Assembly (NCBI RefSeq): GCF_019075875.1
Contig: NZ_JAHOOZ010000001.1
Location: forward strand, 2,046,001 to 2,110,000
Origin: Novosphingobium sp. G106
GTDB taxonomy: Bacteria; Pseudomonadota; Alphaproteobacteria; Sphingomonadales; Sphingomonadaceae
DNA length: 64,000 bases
Direction of reading: 5' to 3'
How positions within the stretch are numbered: the first letter of the stretch is position 1; every line of letters starts with the position of its first letter. The notes beneath the pieces were generated by a model. The model saw only the letters and a list, made by a program, of their open reading frames with translations, ran no database searches and had not been told where the DNA came from. Below, in pieces: positions 17,293 through 25,593 of this stretch. The position numbers and the translations under genes are program-made.

Positions 17293-18096
17293 ATGGCCTA
17301 TCTCGATACGGGCCGGGGCCGAGTCTACTACGAGCATCATGCCGGGGAGAAGCTGCCCGTCCTGCTGATCCACGCCTGGGCGATGAGCACGCGGGTATGG
17401 GATTCGACGCTTTCGGCCCTTCAGGAAGCCGGGCATTCGGTTGTCGCCTTCGATCACCGTGGATGCAGCCAGTCGGACAAGGATTTCGACGATTTCTCGA
17501 TCGGCGCCGTCGCAGGTGATGCCGTCGCGATCTGCGATGGGCTGGGGCTCGAGAAAGTGGCGGTGAACGGCTGGTCTCTTGGCGGCGCCGTCGCGACCGA
17601 AGTCGCGCACCGGATCGGCGGGCGGTGTGCGGGGCTGATCCTCACCTGCGGCGCGAGCCCGCGCTATACCCAGGCGGAAGGTTTCCCCCACGGCGGCACC
17701 GCCGACGACGTACGGGCCACGGTCGCCGCGATCCGGCCGGATCGCGCCAGCTTCTTCCACGGCATCTCCCGTGCCGTCTGCGCCCGGCCCGTCGGCGAGG
17801 CAGTGCTCGATTGGATGTGGTCGGTGTTCATGGAGGCCGCGCCCGGCGCCGACCGCACCCTTGGCGAACTCGCCACGATCGACCAGCGCGACATTCTGGC
17901 CGCGCTCGACGTGCCGCTGCTGTCGATTGTCGGCAGCGACGACGTTTTCACACCGCCGGGCATCGGCGAATTCGCCGCGCAAATTGCCAAGCGCCCCCGC
18001 CTGGTCCGTTTCGAAGATTGCGGCCACGGCCCCATGTTCGAGGAATATGACCGCTACTGCGCCGAATTGCTCGGCTTTCTCGCCAGACTGGAGTGA
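17293..18096 (+). CDS. Alpha/beta hydrolase
   Basis: A 267-residue serine hydrolase of the alpha/beta fold. The oxyanion-hole strand IHAWAM is near residue 27. The nucleophile elbow GWSLGG (Ser near 94) is followed by the acid in VGSDDVF near 215 and the catalytic His in CGHGPMF near 243. This is a normal length and complete triad. In a locus with a Baeyer-Villiger monooxygenase the expected job is hydrolysis of the ester or lactone product, but esters of the primary substrate are also possible. It starts 28 bases after the NTF2-like gene and its stop is followed within six bases by the next start. Confidence 0.9.
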   Translation: MAYLDTGRGRVYYEHHAGEKLPVLLIHAWAMSTRVWDSTLSALQEAGHSVVAFDHRGCSQSDKDFDDFSIGAVAGDAVAICDGLGLEKVAVNGWSLGGAVATEVAHRIGGRCAGLILTCGASPRYTQAEGFPHGGTADDVRATVAAIRPDRASFFHGISRAVCARPVGEAVLDWMWSVFMEAAPGADRTLGELATIDQRDILAALDVPLLSIVGSDDVFTPPGIGEFAAQIAKRPRLVRFEDCGHGPMFEEYDRYCAELLGFLARLE

Positions 18097-18101
18097 GTGC
18101 G

Positions 18102-19100
18102 ATGAGCGTGAACTTCGGGCTGTGGTACGATTTCCGCAACCCGCCCCAGTGGCGCCAGCCGTTCGGCCGGATGTACGCCGACTATCTCGACCAGATCGTG
18201 CGCGCCGAGGCGCTGGGATTCGATTCCGTCTGGCTCACCGAACACCATTTCTGCGAGGACGGTTACACCCCCTCACCACTCGTTATCAGCGGCGCTATCG
18301 GAGCCCGCACGACGCGCATGCGCATCGGCACGAACCTCATCGTCTTGCCCCTGCACGATCCGGTGCGTATCGCAGAGGACGCCGCGACAGTGTCCCTGCT
18401 GACCGGCGGACGCTTCGATCTTGGTGTCGGCATCGGTTACAAACAGGGCGAGTTCGAGGCCTTCGGGCGCGAATTGAAGCATCGCCCCAGCCTGATCGAA
18501 GACTCCGTGGAGATCATCCGGCGCGGATGGCGCGGCGAGAATGTGAACTATTCGGGCAAACTCCATTCTCTCGGCAACCTGCCGATCACCCCGGTGCCGG
18601 AAAGCCCGCCCGCGTTGCTGATCGGCGGAATGGCCGAACCAGCGATCGACCGCGCGGCGCGTATCGGCGATGGTTTCCTGTCGACTGGCGGAATCGGCCT
18701 CGACACCTATGTCGAGGCGCTCGAACGGCAGGGCAAGGATCCGGGCCAAGGCCGCATCGCCCTCGGTTGCTGGGCGCTGATTTCCGACGACCCGAAACTG
18801 GAGGCCGAACGCGCAGGGCCCCACGCTCTCTACCAGGCGAATGAATATATTCGGTGGGGTGCGTTCGGCCCGCCCGATCAGGTACCCCTGTTCCCCGATG
18901 CCGCCACCGCGCTCGATCAGGGATTGTACGAAGTTTGGACGCCCGACGAGGCCATCGCCAAGCTGTCCGCACTGATCGGAAAATACCCTCAGATCGTCGA
19001 CATTCATTTCTGGGCACAGTTGCCCGGCGAACCGGTCTCGGCAGGTGAGCGCCGGATCGAGTGCCTCGCCGGAAAGGTCCTCCCGCAGCTGAGGACCTGA
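18102..19100 (+). CDS. LLM-class flavin-dependent monooxygenase (luciferase-like)
   Basis: A 332-residue TIM-barrel flavoprotein of the bacterial luciferase superfamily that uses reduced FMN (or F420) from a partner reductase. Typical elements are GFDSVWLTEHHF near residue 32, the RIGTNLIVLPLHDPVRIAEDAA-type segment near 70-92 and FDLGVGIGYKQGEF near 107-120. An earlier GTG at 18093 overlaps the hydrolase stop. The ATG at 18102 has GGAG eight bases upstream and is preferred. It closes the rightward operon. It could start the pathway by oxygenating the substrate or act as a second oxygenase. No flavin reductase is encoded nearby. Confidence 0.88.
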   Translation: MSVNFGLWYDFRNPPQWRQPFGRMYADYLDQIVRAEALGFDSVWLTEHHFCEDGYTPSPLVISGAIGARTTRMRIGTNLIVLPLHDPVRIAEDAATVSLLTGGRFDLGVGIGYKQGEFEAFGRELKHRPSLIEDSVEIIRRGWRGENVNYSGKLHSLGNLPITPVPESPPALLIGGMAEPAIDRAARIGDGFLSTGGIGLDTYVEALERQGKDPGQGRIALGCWALISDDPKLEAERAGPHALYQANEYIRWGAFGPPDQVPLFPDAATALDQGLYEVWTPDEAIAKLSALIGKYPQIVDIHFWAQLPGEPVSAGERRIECLAGKVLPQLRT

Positions 19101-19146
19101 AGTTGAGGGGCCGCACCGAACCCGCTTCCCACGGTTCAGCTTCCGA

Positions 19147-19464
19147 CTACGGCAGGCCGCCTGGGACGCCCTCGGCACCGGCTCGCTCGCGGCGGTCAAT
19201 GAGACGGCGACGCCAAGCGAGGCCCAGAGGCCAAAGCATGGCGGCGCCCAACGCCGCGTCGACCGCAACGATGCAGAGAAAGGCACTACTGGTGAACGTA
19301 TTTCCCCAGGCGAGAAACAACCCCGCGAGGCAAAGTGGAACACCTATTTCGGGATGACGGACGAGCTTGAACGTGCTCCAGCAAAGCCAGCAGAACAGCG
19401 CCGCGATCAGCAGCGCGCCGACTATCAAAGCCGCGGACTTGCCGATGATCAACAGCAGCGTCAT
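19147..19464 (-). CDS. Small integral membrane protein under a MarR-type operator
   Basis: A 105-residue protein with three hydrophobic segments (about residues 4-30, 42-58 and 62-85) and a basic, polar C-terminus. No family was recognised. The frame is open to 19560, but the ATG at 19464 has a GGAGAGG ribosome site and the upstream residues are not hydrophobic. It lies downstream of marR on the same strand, with a 15-bp MarR-type palindrome between them at 19536-19550. Its expression is therefore probably repressed by that regulator. Function unknown. Confidence 0.6.
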   Translation of the reverse strand: MTLLLIIGKSAALIVGALLIAALFCWLCWSTFKLVRHPEIGVPLCLAGLFLAWGNTFTSSAFLCIVAVDAALGAAMLWPLGLAWRRRLIDRRERAGAEGVPGGLP

Positions 19465-19535
19465 TTCGGCACCTCTCCGGGTCGCTTGACCCGTCCGTCC
19501 CCCTGTGGCTTTCTCCCGAACCACTAGGCTAGTTA

Positions 19536-19550
19536 TATCGTAATACGATA
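19536..19550. promoter_or_regulatory. MarR-type operator upstream of the small membrane protein
   Basis: Perfect palindrome TATCGT-AAT-ACGATA located 72 bases before the start of the leftward membrane-protein gene and just downstream of marR. A second copy that matches 13 of 15 bases lies at 20019-20033 on the other side of marR. Confidence 0.7.
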
Positions 19551-19581
19551 CAAATAGCAAGGCAAATTCGCCCGCGCCGCG

Positions 19582-19992
19582 CTATTCCCCGATGCGGGCG
19601 AGCAGATCGGAAAGCATGGGGCGCAGCCGGCGAATCTCTTCGCGGTGGGTGACGCTGAGCTGGGCCAGAAGGCTGTCCGCCTTGTCCGTAGGGACCACCT
19701 GCGCCTGTCGGCGGTCACTTGGGGACACCTGCCGCTCCAGCAGGCCAAGTCCTTCGAGACGGTCGACGAGCCCGCTGGCGCTGTGGGGCTTCAGCATCAG
19801 CCATTCGGCGATGTTGCCGATCGTCGCTTTGTTCGGTTGCGCGGCCTTTATCGCCAGCAGCGCCTGGTGCTGCTGCGGTGTCAGGCCGACCTCGGACGCG
19901 CGTGCCTCGCTGAAGGCCAGGAACCTGCGCAGCGTGCCGCGAAATTCCGCCAGCACGCGGTAGTCGGCATCGTTCAGGGCATCTTTCGTCAT
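19582..19992 (-). CDS. MarR-family transcriptional regulator
   Basis: A 136-residue winged-helix repressor. Helices at residues 35-50 (LTPQQHQALLAIKAA) precede the DNA-recognition region IAEWLMLKPHSASGLVDRLEGLGLL near 60-85. The wing, with the typical SPSDRRQAQV, is near 90-100. It is divergent from the ClC channel gene and two matching palindromes flank it, so it probably regulates itself, the channel and the small membrane gene. The ligand is unknown. In this family, phenolic acids or oxidation are common signals. Confidence 0.9.
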   Translation of the reverse strand: MTKDALNDADYRVLAEFRGTLRRFLAFSEARASEVGLTPQQHQALLAIKAAQPNKATIGNIAEWLMLKPHSASGLVDRLEGLGLLERQVSPSDRRQAQVVPTDKADSLLAQLSVTHREEIRRLRPMLSDLLARIGE

Positions 19993-20018
19993 GGGCCTCC
20001 CGAGCGGTCATTGATAAA

Positions 20019-20033
20019 TATCGCAATACGACA
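20019..20033. promoter_or_regulatory. MarR-type operator in the marR/ClC divergent promoter
   Basis: Near-palindrome TATCGC-AAT-ACGACA, differing from the perfect site at 19536-19550 at only two positions. It lies 27 bases upstream of the marR start and 36 bases before the ClC start, so binding would affect both promoters. Confidence 0.65.
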
Positions 20034-20068
20034 TAAATGCGGCCGTCAATCAACGACAGGCCCTTTGC

Positions 20069-21816
20069 ATGAACGCGTCCGCGGCAATCTCCAAGTCCCG
20101 AAAACTCGCCGATCACAGCGCAGATCGGCGTATGCTGTGGCTGGTCGCCGCTGCGCTGCCGGTCGGAACGGGCGGCGCCTTCGGCGCGTGGATCCTGCTC
20201 AAGCTGATCGCGGTGGCGACCAACATCTTCTGGTTCGGGCACCTCTCGGCTGCACCCAGCCAGATCGCCGACAATAGGCTCGGCCTCGGCGTGGTGATCG
20301 TCCCGATCGTCGGCAGCCTCATCATCGGGCTCATGGCGCGCTTCGGATCGGAGAAGATTCGCGGTCACGGCATTCCCGAGGCGATCGAGGCGATCCTCTA
20401 TGGCGAGAGCCGGCTGTCGCCCAAAGTCGCGGTGCTGAAACCGCTGTCCTCCGCCATATCGATCGGCAGCGGCGGGCCTTTCGGTGCCGAAGGGCCGATC
20501 ATCATGACGGGCGGCGCGATCGGCTCGCTGTTCGCCCAGTGCTTTCACCTGAGCGCGGCCGAGCGGAAATCACTGCTCGTGTCGGGTGCGGCGGCGGGCA
20601 TGACGGCGATCTTCGGCTCGCCGGTGGCCGCCGTACTGCTCGCGGTCGAAGTGCTGCTGTTCGAATGGAAGCCGCGCAGCTTCGTGCCCGTCGTCATCGC
20701 CGTCCTCGTCTCGCTGGCCTGGCGTCCGCTGCTGGTCGGCTCGGGACCGCTGTTCGCCTTTTCCGCAGCGACTCCGGCGGGCGCGCTAGCGATTGGCGCG
20801 GCGATAGGAGTAGGCATTTTCGTCGGCGGCGAGGCGGCGCTGCTGTCCTGGCTGCTCTACCGCGTTGAGGATCTGTTTCATCGCTTGCCGATCCATTGGA
20901 TGTGGTGGCCGGCCCTCGGCGGCGCGGTCGTCGGCATTGGCGGGCTCGTAGACGCTCACGTGCTCGGCGCCGGATACCAGTCGATCGAGGCCCTGCTGCA
21001 GGGTTCGATGGCGCTGCGTGCCCTGCTTACGTTGCTGTTCGTCAAGGCTGTGGTCTGGCTGGTGGCGCTGGGATCGGGCACCTCGGGCGGCGTCCTCGCC
21101 CCCTACTCATTCTCGGCGGAGCGCTCGGCCTGCTGGTCGGACAATTCCTGCCCGGAGATCCCGGTTTCTGGGCGATGATCGGCATGGCTGGCATCATCAG
21201 CGGTGCCATGCGGGCACAGATGACAGCTGCAGTGTTCGCCGTGGAACTGACCGGCCATTTCGATGCCCTGCCCGCGACGCTGGCCGCTTCGGTCGGCGCC
21301 TATGCCGTCAGCGTGCTGGTGATGCGCCGTTCGATCCTGACCGAGAAGATCGCCCGCCGCGGACGGCATATCCTGCAGGAATATACGGTCGATCCGCTCG
21401 AGTTCCTCCAAGCCAGAGACGTGATGACTCCGGACCCGACCTGCCTACCAGGATCGATGCCGGTGGCGGACGCCGTGGCCCACTTCGCCCGGCCAGGAGC
21501 GCACCGCTCCTATCCGGTCATCGACAGCGACGGCCGGCTGCAGGGTGTGGCTTCTCGGTCAGATGCGCTGCAGTGGCAGATCGACGGCAGTCCGGCGGGT
21601 GCCTCGCTGGCCGAGGTGCTGTCCGATGCCTCGCAGCCATTCGGCTGGGCGACATCGCCGATCGGCGAAATTGCCGACCAGATGATAGAGACGGGCATCG
21701 GCCGTATCCCGGTCGTCGATCCCGATACGGCACGTGTCGTGGGCATTTTGACCCGCCACGACTTGCTCCGGGCGCGCTACACTCAGACGACTGCCGAAAG
21801 CCAACGGAGTCGCTGA
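20069..21816 (+). CDS. ClC-family chloride channel/antiporter with C-terminal CBS pair, apparent frameshift
   Basis: A polytopic ClC protein of 582 residues after correction. Selectivity-filter motifs are visible: GSGGPFGAEGPII near residue 134, GSGTSGGVLAP near 338, and after the shift LLILGGALG with the GFWAMIGMAGIISGAMRAQMTA region. Two CBS motifs follow (DVMTPDPT near 450, then GRIPVVDPD near 540), typical of nucleotide-sensing ClC tails. The ORF breaks at the C5 run 21099-21103. One additional C restores the canonical APLLILGG and joins the frame ending at 21816; otherwise the product would stop at 21178. The second CBS motif is intact, which argues against long decay. It is divergent from marR and probably moves chloride or fluoride. 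Confidence 0.85.
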
Positions 21817-21841
21817 AAGCTGCCAGGACTGGGAGCGGATG

Positions 21842-21988
21842 ATGGCAATCCTGTACGTCGTTCTCGCCCTGCTCGGTATGGCCGGGCTTGCGATCGCACT
21901 GTTCGCGGAGCACGCGCCGCATTGGCTGCGCTGGGTCGGCGGCGCGCTAAGCGCGGTCCTGCTGGTCTCGGGGGTTTGGCATCTCTAG
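21842..21988 (+). CDS. Small two-helix membrane protein
   Basis: A 48-residue ORF beginning MAILYVVLALLGMAG and ending VLLVSGVWHL. Two hydrophobic helices are separated by a short EHAPHWLRW loop. A GGGAG ribosome site precedes the ATG at 21842 (a tandem ATG at 21839 is too close to it). It starts 25 bases after the ClC/CBS stop, so cotranscription is likely and an accessory role to the channel is possible. No family is recognised. Confidence 0.5.
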   Translation: MAILYVVLALLGMAGLAIALFAEHAPHWLRWVGGALSAVLLVSGVWHL

Positions 21989-21992
21989 CGGA

Positions 21993-22034
21993 GGCGGCGC
22001 GCCAAACCCGGAAAGTCCCACTTGGCGCGCCGCC
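21993..22034. terminator. Bidirectional hairpin between convergent genes
   Basis: Perfect 13-base inverted repeat GGCGGCGCGCCAA (21993-22005) and TTGGCGCGCCGCC (22022-22034) with a 16-base loop. It sits exactly between the convergent small membrane gene and the acyl-CoA dehydrogenase gene. There is no strong T-tract on either side. Confidence 0.65.
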
Positions 22035-22040
22035 CTCGCC

Positions 22041-23306
22041 CTACCCTCGCGAAGGCCCGCGCGGTACGTCCCTGAACGGCACGCCCTTGTCCCCCGACGC
22101 TTCGCGCGGCATGCCGAGCACGCGTTCGCTGACGACGTTGCGCGAGATCTCGGTGGTGCCGCCGCCGATGCAGCCGACTTGGCGCATCAGGAAGTTCATG
22201 CCCTGCGCGCCGGTGTCTTCCTCTTCCTCCTCTGTCCAGGCGGCCGCGCCGGAACCGGCGAGTTCGAAGGCGATCGTCGCCTGGCGGACGCCGGCAACGC
22301 CGCGGAACAGGCGGTCGATCGAGGACTGATCGACATTGCCCTTGCCCGATGCCGCGGCCGTGGCGATGCGGCGCGAAAGCTCGTGGCTGACGAGCGAAAG
22401 CGCGCGCGCCTCACCGATCAGTTCCTGCGCAGCCGGGTCATCGAGCTTGCCCGCCTTTTTCGCGATCGCGACGTTGGTCGGAGTCTTCGAGCGGGTCTTG
22501 CCGCCGCCGCTGACGCCTTCGGGCGTCGTCACATAGGGCGAGTTGTGGCCGAAGCGCTCGTGATACATCCAGCGCTGGCCGACGGTCCAGCCCGCGTCGA
22601 TCTCGCCCATGCGGTCGCTGTCGGGAATGCGGACGTCGGTGAAGAATTCCTGGCAGGCCTCGGATTCGCCGTTCAGGCGTTCGATGCGGTGGATCTCGAT
22701 GCCCGGCTGGTGCAGCGGCAGCAGGAACACGGTCAGCCCCTGGTGCTTGGGCACGTTCCAGTTGGTCCGCGCGAGGCAAAGGCCCCAGTCGGCCCACCAG
22801 GCGCGCGAGGTCCAGACCTTCGACCCGTTGAGAATCCAGCTATCGCCGTCGCGCGTGGCAGCAGTCGTTGCGCCGGCAACGTCCGAACCGCCGCCGGGCT
22901 CCGAGAGCATCTGCACCCAGACTTCGTCACCCTTGAGGATCGCGGGGATGTGCGCGGCCTTCTGCTCGGGCGTACCATATTCGAGCAGCACCGCGGCGCA
23001 GGGCGAGAAGGTCGGCACCGAGAAGCGCGACGGATATTCGTGCCCGGCCAGTTCTTCGTTGAAGGCACGGTTGTGCGCCGGGGTCAGGCCCTGGCCGCCG
23101 TATTCCTTGGGGAAGCAGATGCCGGCGAAGCCGCCGTCATAAAGCTTGCGCTGCAGGGCACGGTCGCGTGCCACGGCAACGAGCTCTTCCTCGTCGTTCT
23201 CGCAGTTCTGGTCGAGATCCCAGGGCTGGACCGGACCGAGGTTCGCCTTGATCCAGGCACGCGCACGCAAGCGGAAGTCCTCGACGCTTTCTTCGATGTC
23301 GCTCAT
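22041..23306 (-). CDS. Acyl-CoA dehydrogenase, larger partner of a pair
   Basis: A 421-residue FAD-dependent acyl-CoA dehydrogenase. Family features are FPKEYGGQGL near residue 65, LSEPGGGSDVAG near 133, GSKVWTSRAWWADWG near 160 and the C-terminal GCIGGGTTEISRNVVSERVLG near 382-402. An acidic run of five Glu lies near residue 363. It overlaps the second dehydrogenase gene by four bases (ATGA). Pairs of a longer and a shorter dehydrogenase encoded in tandem often form alpha2-beta2 enzymes for bulky acyl-CoAs such as steroid side chains. This pair fits that pattern, but the subunit structure is inferred. Confidence 0.9.
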   Translation of the reverse strand: MSDIEESVEDFRLRARAWIKANLGPVQPWDLDQNCENDEEELVAVARDRALQRKLYDGGFAGICFPKEYGGQGLTPAHNRAFNEELAGHEYPSRFSVPTFSPCAAVLLEYGTPEQKAAHIPAILKGDEVWVQMLSEPGGGSDVAGATTAATRDGDSWILNGSKVWTSRAWWADWGLCLARTNWNVPKHQGLTVFLLPLHQPGIEIHRIERLNGESEACQEFFTDVRIPDSDRMGEIDAGWTVGQRWMYHERFGHNSPYVTTPEGVSGGGKTRSKTPTNVAIAKKAGKLDDPAAQELIGEARALSLVSHELSRRIATAAASGKGNVDQSSIDRLFRGVAGVRQATIAFELAGSGAAAWTEEEEEDTGAQGMNFLMRQVGCIGGGTTEISRNVVSERVLGMPREASGDKGVPFRDVPRGPSRG

Positions 23307-24442
23307 GCCGCGTTCTCCTGTGCCATCCGAATCTGGGCGATGAGCCGGCGGTGCTCGGCCGGGGTGCCGTAGAGCAGGCTGTTCAGTGTCACCCGCCGCA
23401 GGAAGAAGTGCAGGTCGTGCTCATAGGTCACGCCGATACCGCCGTGGAGTTGGACGCCTTCCTGCGCCAGTTCAGGCCCCTGGACGCCGATGTAGGACTT
23501 GGCCGCACTCGCCGTCTCGGCAGCGAGGTCGGTCTGGTCGGCAACAGCTTCGGCCGCAGCGTCGCTGATCGCATGGCTTGCCTCGAGCCAGGACTTCATA
23601 TCGGCGAAGCGGTGCTTGAGCGCCTGGTAAGATGCGAGCGCGCGGCCGAAGGTGTAGCGGCCGAAAGCCCAGTCGAGCGTCATGTCGAAAGCCGCGTCCA
23701 TCGCCCCGACCGATTCGGCCGAGAGGATCACCGCGGCGTTCTGGATCTGGCGCGAGACCTGCTCGCCCGCACGGCCATATTCGCCGAGCAGCGCAGAAGC
23801 AGGCGCCCGCACGCCGTTGAACGTGACCGAACCGAAACGCCGGGTGACGTCCATGCCCTTCAAGGCCTTGATCTCGATCCCCGGTGCACCGGTTGGGACG
23901 AGGACCTGGGTCATCCCGCCCTCACTCATGCCGGTGACGAGCAAGTAGCCAGCCTGCTTTGCCGATTCGACCGGCCGGACCGAACCGTCGATCACGACGT
24001 CGTCGCCGTCGCGGCGGATCGTGACGGTGGCTTCGCCAGGCCGCTGCCAGGGCGCGGCGCCCATGGCGCTCGTGGCTATGCTCGCGCCCGAGATGACCTC
24101 GCCGAGCACGGCCTGCTGAAGCTCGCCCCCCTGCCCGCTCAGGGCCGCGGCAACCACGTTACAGTCGACGAGCGGCCCCGGTGCGGCATGCTTGCCGAAT
24201 TCGTAGGCGATCAGCGCGAGATCGACCGCGCCGCGGCCGCTGACGCTGCCGCCGCCGTCATCCTCGCCGACGAGCAGCATGGTCCAGCCGAGTTCGGCGC
24301 CGCTTTGCCAATAGGCGGGATCGAAACCCGCGGGATCGTTGCGCAAGTCCTTGCGCATGAGGCTCAGCGGAACCTGATCGCCGAGAAAGCGCGCGGTCGT
24401 GTCGCGCAGCAGTTCCTGGTCCGAAGTCAAATTATGCCACAT
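23303..24442 (-). CDS. Acyl-CoA dehydrogenase, smaller partner of a pair
   Basis: A 379-residue acyl-CoA dehydrogenase family protein. It has the N-terminal helical domain, a shortened middle domain in which the usual TEPxxGSD loop is replaced by SAMGAAPWQRPGE, and a conserved C-terminal LHGGIGVTYEHDLHFFLRR near 335-353. The missing FAD-loop signature suggests the chain depends on its longer partner. It is the first gene of the leftward two-gene operon and is divergent from the nitronate monooxygenase gene across 158 bases. Confidence 0.88.
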   Translation of the reverse strand: MWHNLTSDQELLRDTTARFLGDQVPLSLMRKDLRNDPAGFDPAYWQSGAELGWTMLLVGEDDGGGSVSGRGAVDLALIAYEFGKHAAPGPLVDCNVVAAALSGQGGELQQAVLGEVISGASIATSAMGAAPWQRPGEATVTIRRDGDDVVIDGSVRPVESAKQAGYLLVTGMSEGGMTQVLVPTGAPGIEIKALKGMDVTRRFGSVTFNGVRAPASALLGEYGRAGEQVSRQIQNAAVILSAESVGAMDAAFDMTLDWAFGRYTFGRALASYQALKHRFADMKSWLEASHAISDAAAEAVADQTDLAAETASAAKSYIGVQGPELAQEGVQLHGGIGVTYEHDLHFFLRRVTLNSLLYGTPAEHRRLIAQIRMAQENAA

Positions 24443-24600
24443 CGAGTCGGTATCCTCCCGCCCGATGCGCTAAATCGCGCGACGCGGATTGGCAATGACA
24501 CGCTCGCGTCCGGTGACCGCCGGGACGATGCTTGGCACCTATATTGTGATCAGCCCACGCTGGCTCTACGCCATTACCGTCACGGAGAAGGAATGGGCGA

Positions 24601-25593
24601 ATGGCGCTGATCGAGGAATTGCGCGGAAATCTGACCTTGCCGGCCTTCGCCGCACCGATGTTCCTGGTTAGCGGTCCCGCCCTTGCCATCGCCTGCTGCC
24701 AAGCGGGCATCATCGGCTCGCTGACGCGCAATCACACGCGCGACTTCGAGGAGATGGAAGCCCAGCTCAAGACCGTGCGCGAAGCACTGGACCAGTTCGC
24801 CGATGCCAATCCCGGCAAGGTCATCGGCCCGCTGGCGATGAACATCTCGCCCAATTTCAGCCAGGAGGAATTCCGCCGCCACCTCGATGCTTGCCGCCGC
24901 TACGGCGTGCGGATCATCGTCACTTCGGTGGGCGATCCGACGCTCAACGCGCCGCTGGTGCAGGAATACGGCCTGCTCCATTTCCACGACGCGACGACCA
25001 TCCGCTTTGCCGAGAAGGCCGCGGCAGCCGGGGCGGACGGCATCGTCTGCATCGGCGCGGGTGGCGGCGGCCATGCCGGGACGATCAGTCACCTTGCTTT
25101 CGTCCCCGCGGTGCGCGCGTTCTACGACGGGATGATCGTCATGGCCGGCGCGGTCTCGACCGGGGCCGTCATCCGCGCCGCCGAAGTGCTCGGTGCCGAC
25201 CTCGCCTATGTCGGCACGCGGATCATCGCAACGCAGGAATCGTCGGCACCCGATGCCTACAAGGCGATGCTCGTCGAAGGCGGGGTGACCGACGTGCTCT
25301 ACACCGCCGCGGTCAACGGCATGCCGGCATCGTGGCTCAAGGCCTCGATGCGCGAGGTCGGGCTCGATCCGGACAATGTCAGCTTCATCCCGCCGCGCCA
25401 CAACACCGACCACCTGCCCGCGGGGAAGACGCCGTGGCGCGATATCTGGAGCGGCGGCCAGGGCATCGGCCTGATTGACGACCTGCCGACCGTGGCAGAT
25501 CTGGTCGCGAGGCTGCAGCGCGAGTATGTCGCCGCCTGCGCTGTGCCAGACATGGCCGCCCAGGCCCGGGCCGCGCTGGAGCAGAGCGCGTGA
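24601..25593 (+). CDS. Nitronate monooxygenase family protein
   Basis: A 330-residue TIM-barrel FMN protein of the 2-nitropropane dioxygenase/nitronate monooxygenase family. Motifs are FAAPMFLVSGP near residue 16, the FMN-phosphate loop GAGGGGHAG near 152 and VMAGAVSTGAVIRAAEVLGADLAYVGTR-type strands near 180-207. Many family members in fatty-acid loci act as trans-2-enoyl-CoA reductases or unknown oxidoreductases rather than on nitronates. It overlaps the enoyl-CoA hydratase start by four bases (GTGA), so a role in CoA-thioester metabolism is favoured. A GGAGAAGGA site precedes the start. Confidence 0.88.
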   Translation: MALIEELRGNLTLPAFAAPMFLVSGPALAIACCQAGIIGSLTRNHTRDFEEMEAQLKTVREALDQFADANPGKVIGPLAMNISPNFSQEEFRRHLDACRRYGVRIIVTSVGDPTLNAPLVQEYGLLHFHDATTIRFAEKAAAAGADGIVCIGAGGGGHAGTISHLAFVPAVRAFYDGMIVMAGAVSTGAVIRAAEVLGADLAYVGTRIIATQESSAPDAYKAMLVEGGVTDVLYTAAVNGMPASWLKASMREVGLDPDNVSFIPPRHNTDHLPAGKTPWRDIWSGGQGIGLIDDLPTVADLVARLQREYVAACAVPDMAAQARAALEQSA

